From Clostridia bacterium (GTDB taxonomy: Bacteria > Bacillota > Clostridia > Christensenellales > CAAEEZ01), in the NCBI GenBank assembly GCA_900755035.1, contig CAAEEZ010000007.1, forward strand, positions 1 to 64,000: a DNA stretch of 64,000 nucleotides. Direction: 5' to 3'. This document shows, piece by piece, positions 63,893-64,000 of this stretch. Positions within the stretch are counted from its first letter, which is position 1, and every line of letters begins with the position of its first letter. The notes beneath the pieces are model-generated. The model was not told the origin of the DNA. It saw only the letters and a program-made list of their open reading frames with translations, and searched no databases. A program made the position numbers and the translations under genes.

Positions 63893-64000
63893 TTAAGAAT
63901 TATACAGAACCATTATCTCAAGTTCAACTTCCAAAAGGGATTTACCATTAAACAAAGGAGCGTTAATCAAAGTATTTATATCTTCTATGTATGTTTTTTC
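63893..64000 (-). CDS. C-terminal fragment of a protein running off the right edge
   Basis: The minus strand from 64000 is open for 35 codons to a TAA at 63893-63895, ending ...LLEVELEIMVLYNS. It is 51 nt upstream of the 87-residue protein gene on the same strand, which suggests an operon. Too short to identify. Confidence 0.5.
   Translation of the reverse strand, partial: EKTYIEDINTLINAPLFNGKSLLEVELEIMVLYNS

Overview
The window looks like chromosomal DNA of an anaerobic, low-GC Gram-positive bacterium (Bacillota, class Clostridia, probably an uncultured gut lineage). The signs are AT-rich intergenic DNA with strong AGGAGG-type ribosome sites, class III (oxygen-sensitive) ribonucleotide reductase, a V-type ATPase, AddAB instead of RecBCD, the sua5-ywlE-rpiB neighbourhood known from Bacillus, a large Bacillus-type SRP RNA and many LxxC lipoproteins. 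No phage, CRISPR array, rRNA or tRNA is visible. Taxonomy below class is inference.

Layout. 1-280: the start of a DUF559-type gene running off the left edge, abutting a short element with inverted ends. 329-5225: flavoprotein, valS, a small membrane protein, pgsA, and a tandem pair of small four-cysteine proteins (minus strand). 5473-10630: an NMT1-type ABC transporter and a GH3 glycosidase (plus). 10801-34823: mostly minus strand: lipoprotein, rpiB plus a complete nine-gene V-ATPase operon, ywlE, sua5, a ZIP transporter, thpR, a large lipoprotein, a CorA transporter with an unusual leader, a membrane protein with an acidic region, and addBA. 34948-44807: lipoproteins, a pyrimidine-rich repeat, a DivIVA-like protein, pncB-galK divergent from galT, SRP RNA and nrdG. 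45113-52115: trxB-nrdD under two NrdR boxes, and a two-gene FGGY kinase / AGPS-like flavoprotein operon. 52442-60343: one operon with the entire shikimate pathway plus the Phe and Tyr branches (aroF-tyrA-aroB-aroA-aroC-pheA-aroEK-aroQ). 60585-64000: pyridoxamine kinase, VOC protein, gap, a small protein and the edge of another gene.

The two most interesting signals are short and are not normally annotated. (1) The aro operon is preceded by a near-consensus promoter, a 26-codon leader peptide with eight Phe/Tyr codons in ten, an antiterminator strand overlapping the leader stop codon, and a Rho-independent terminator: a complete transcription attenuator sensing Phe and Tyr charging. (2) The corA-type gene is preceded by a 12-codon ORF, MDADPLSCNFNN, with its own ribosome site, followed by two mutually exclusive RNA stems, one of which covers the corA start. 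This is reminiscent of the acidic/proline mgtL leader of enterobacteria, but in a Clostridium-like organism.

Other notable points are a class III ribonucleotide reductase with a thioredoxin-like domain fused to its C-terminus and a thioredoxin reductase gene 9 bp downstream, a possibly leaderless nrdG mRNA, AddB without a recognisable Walker A motif, and an unusual SRP RNA tetraloop. All predictions come from reading the sequence alone; no database search was run.
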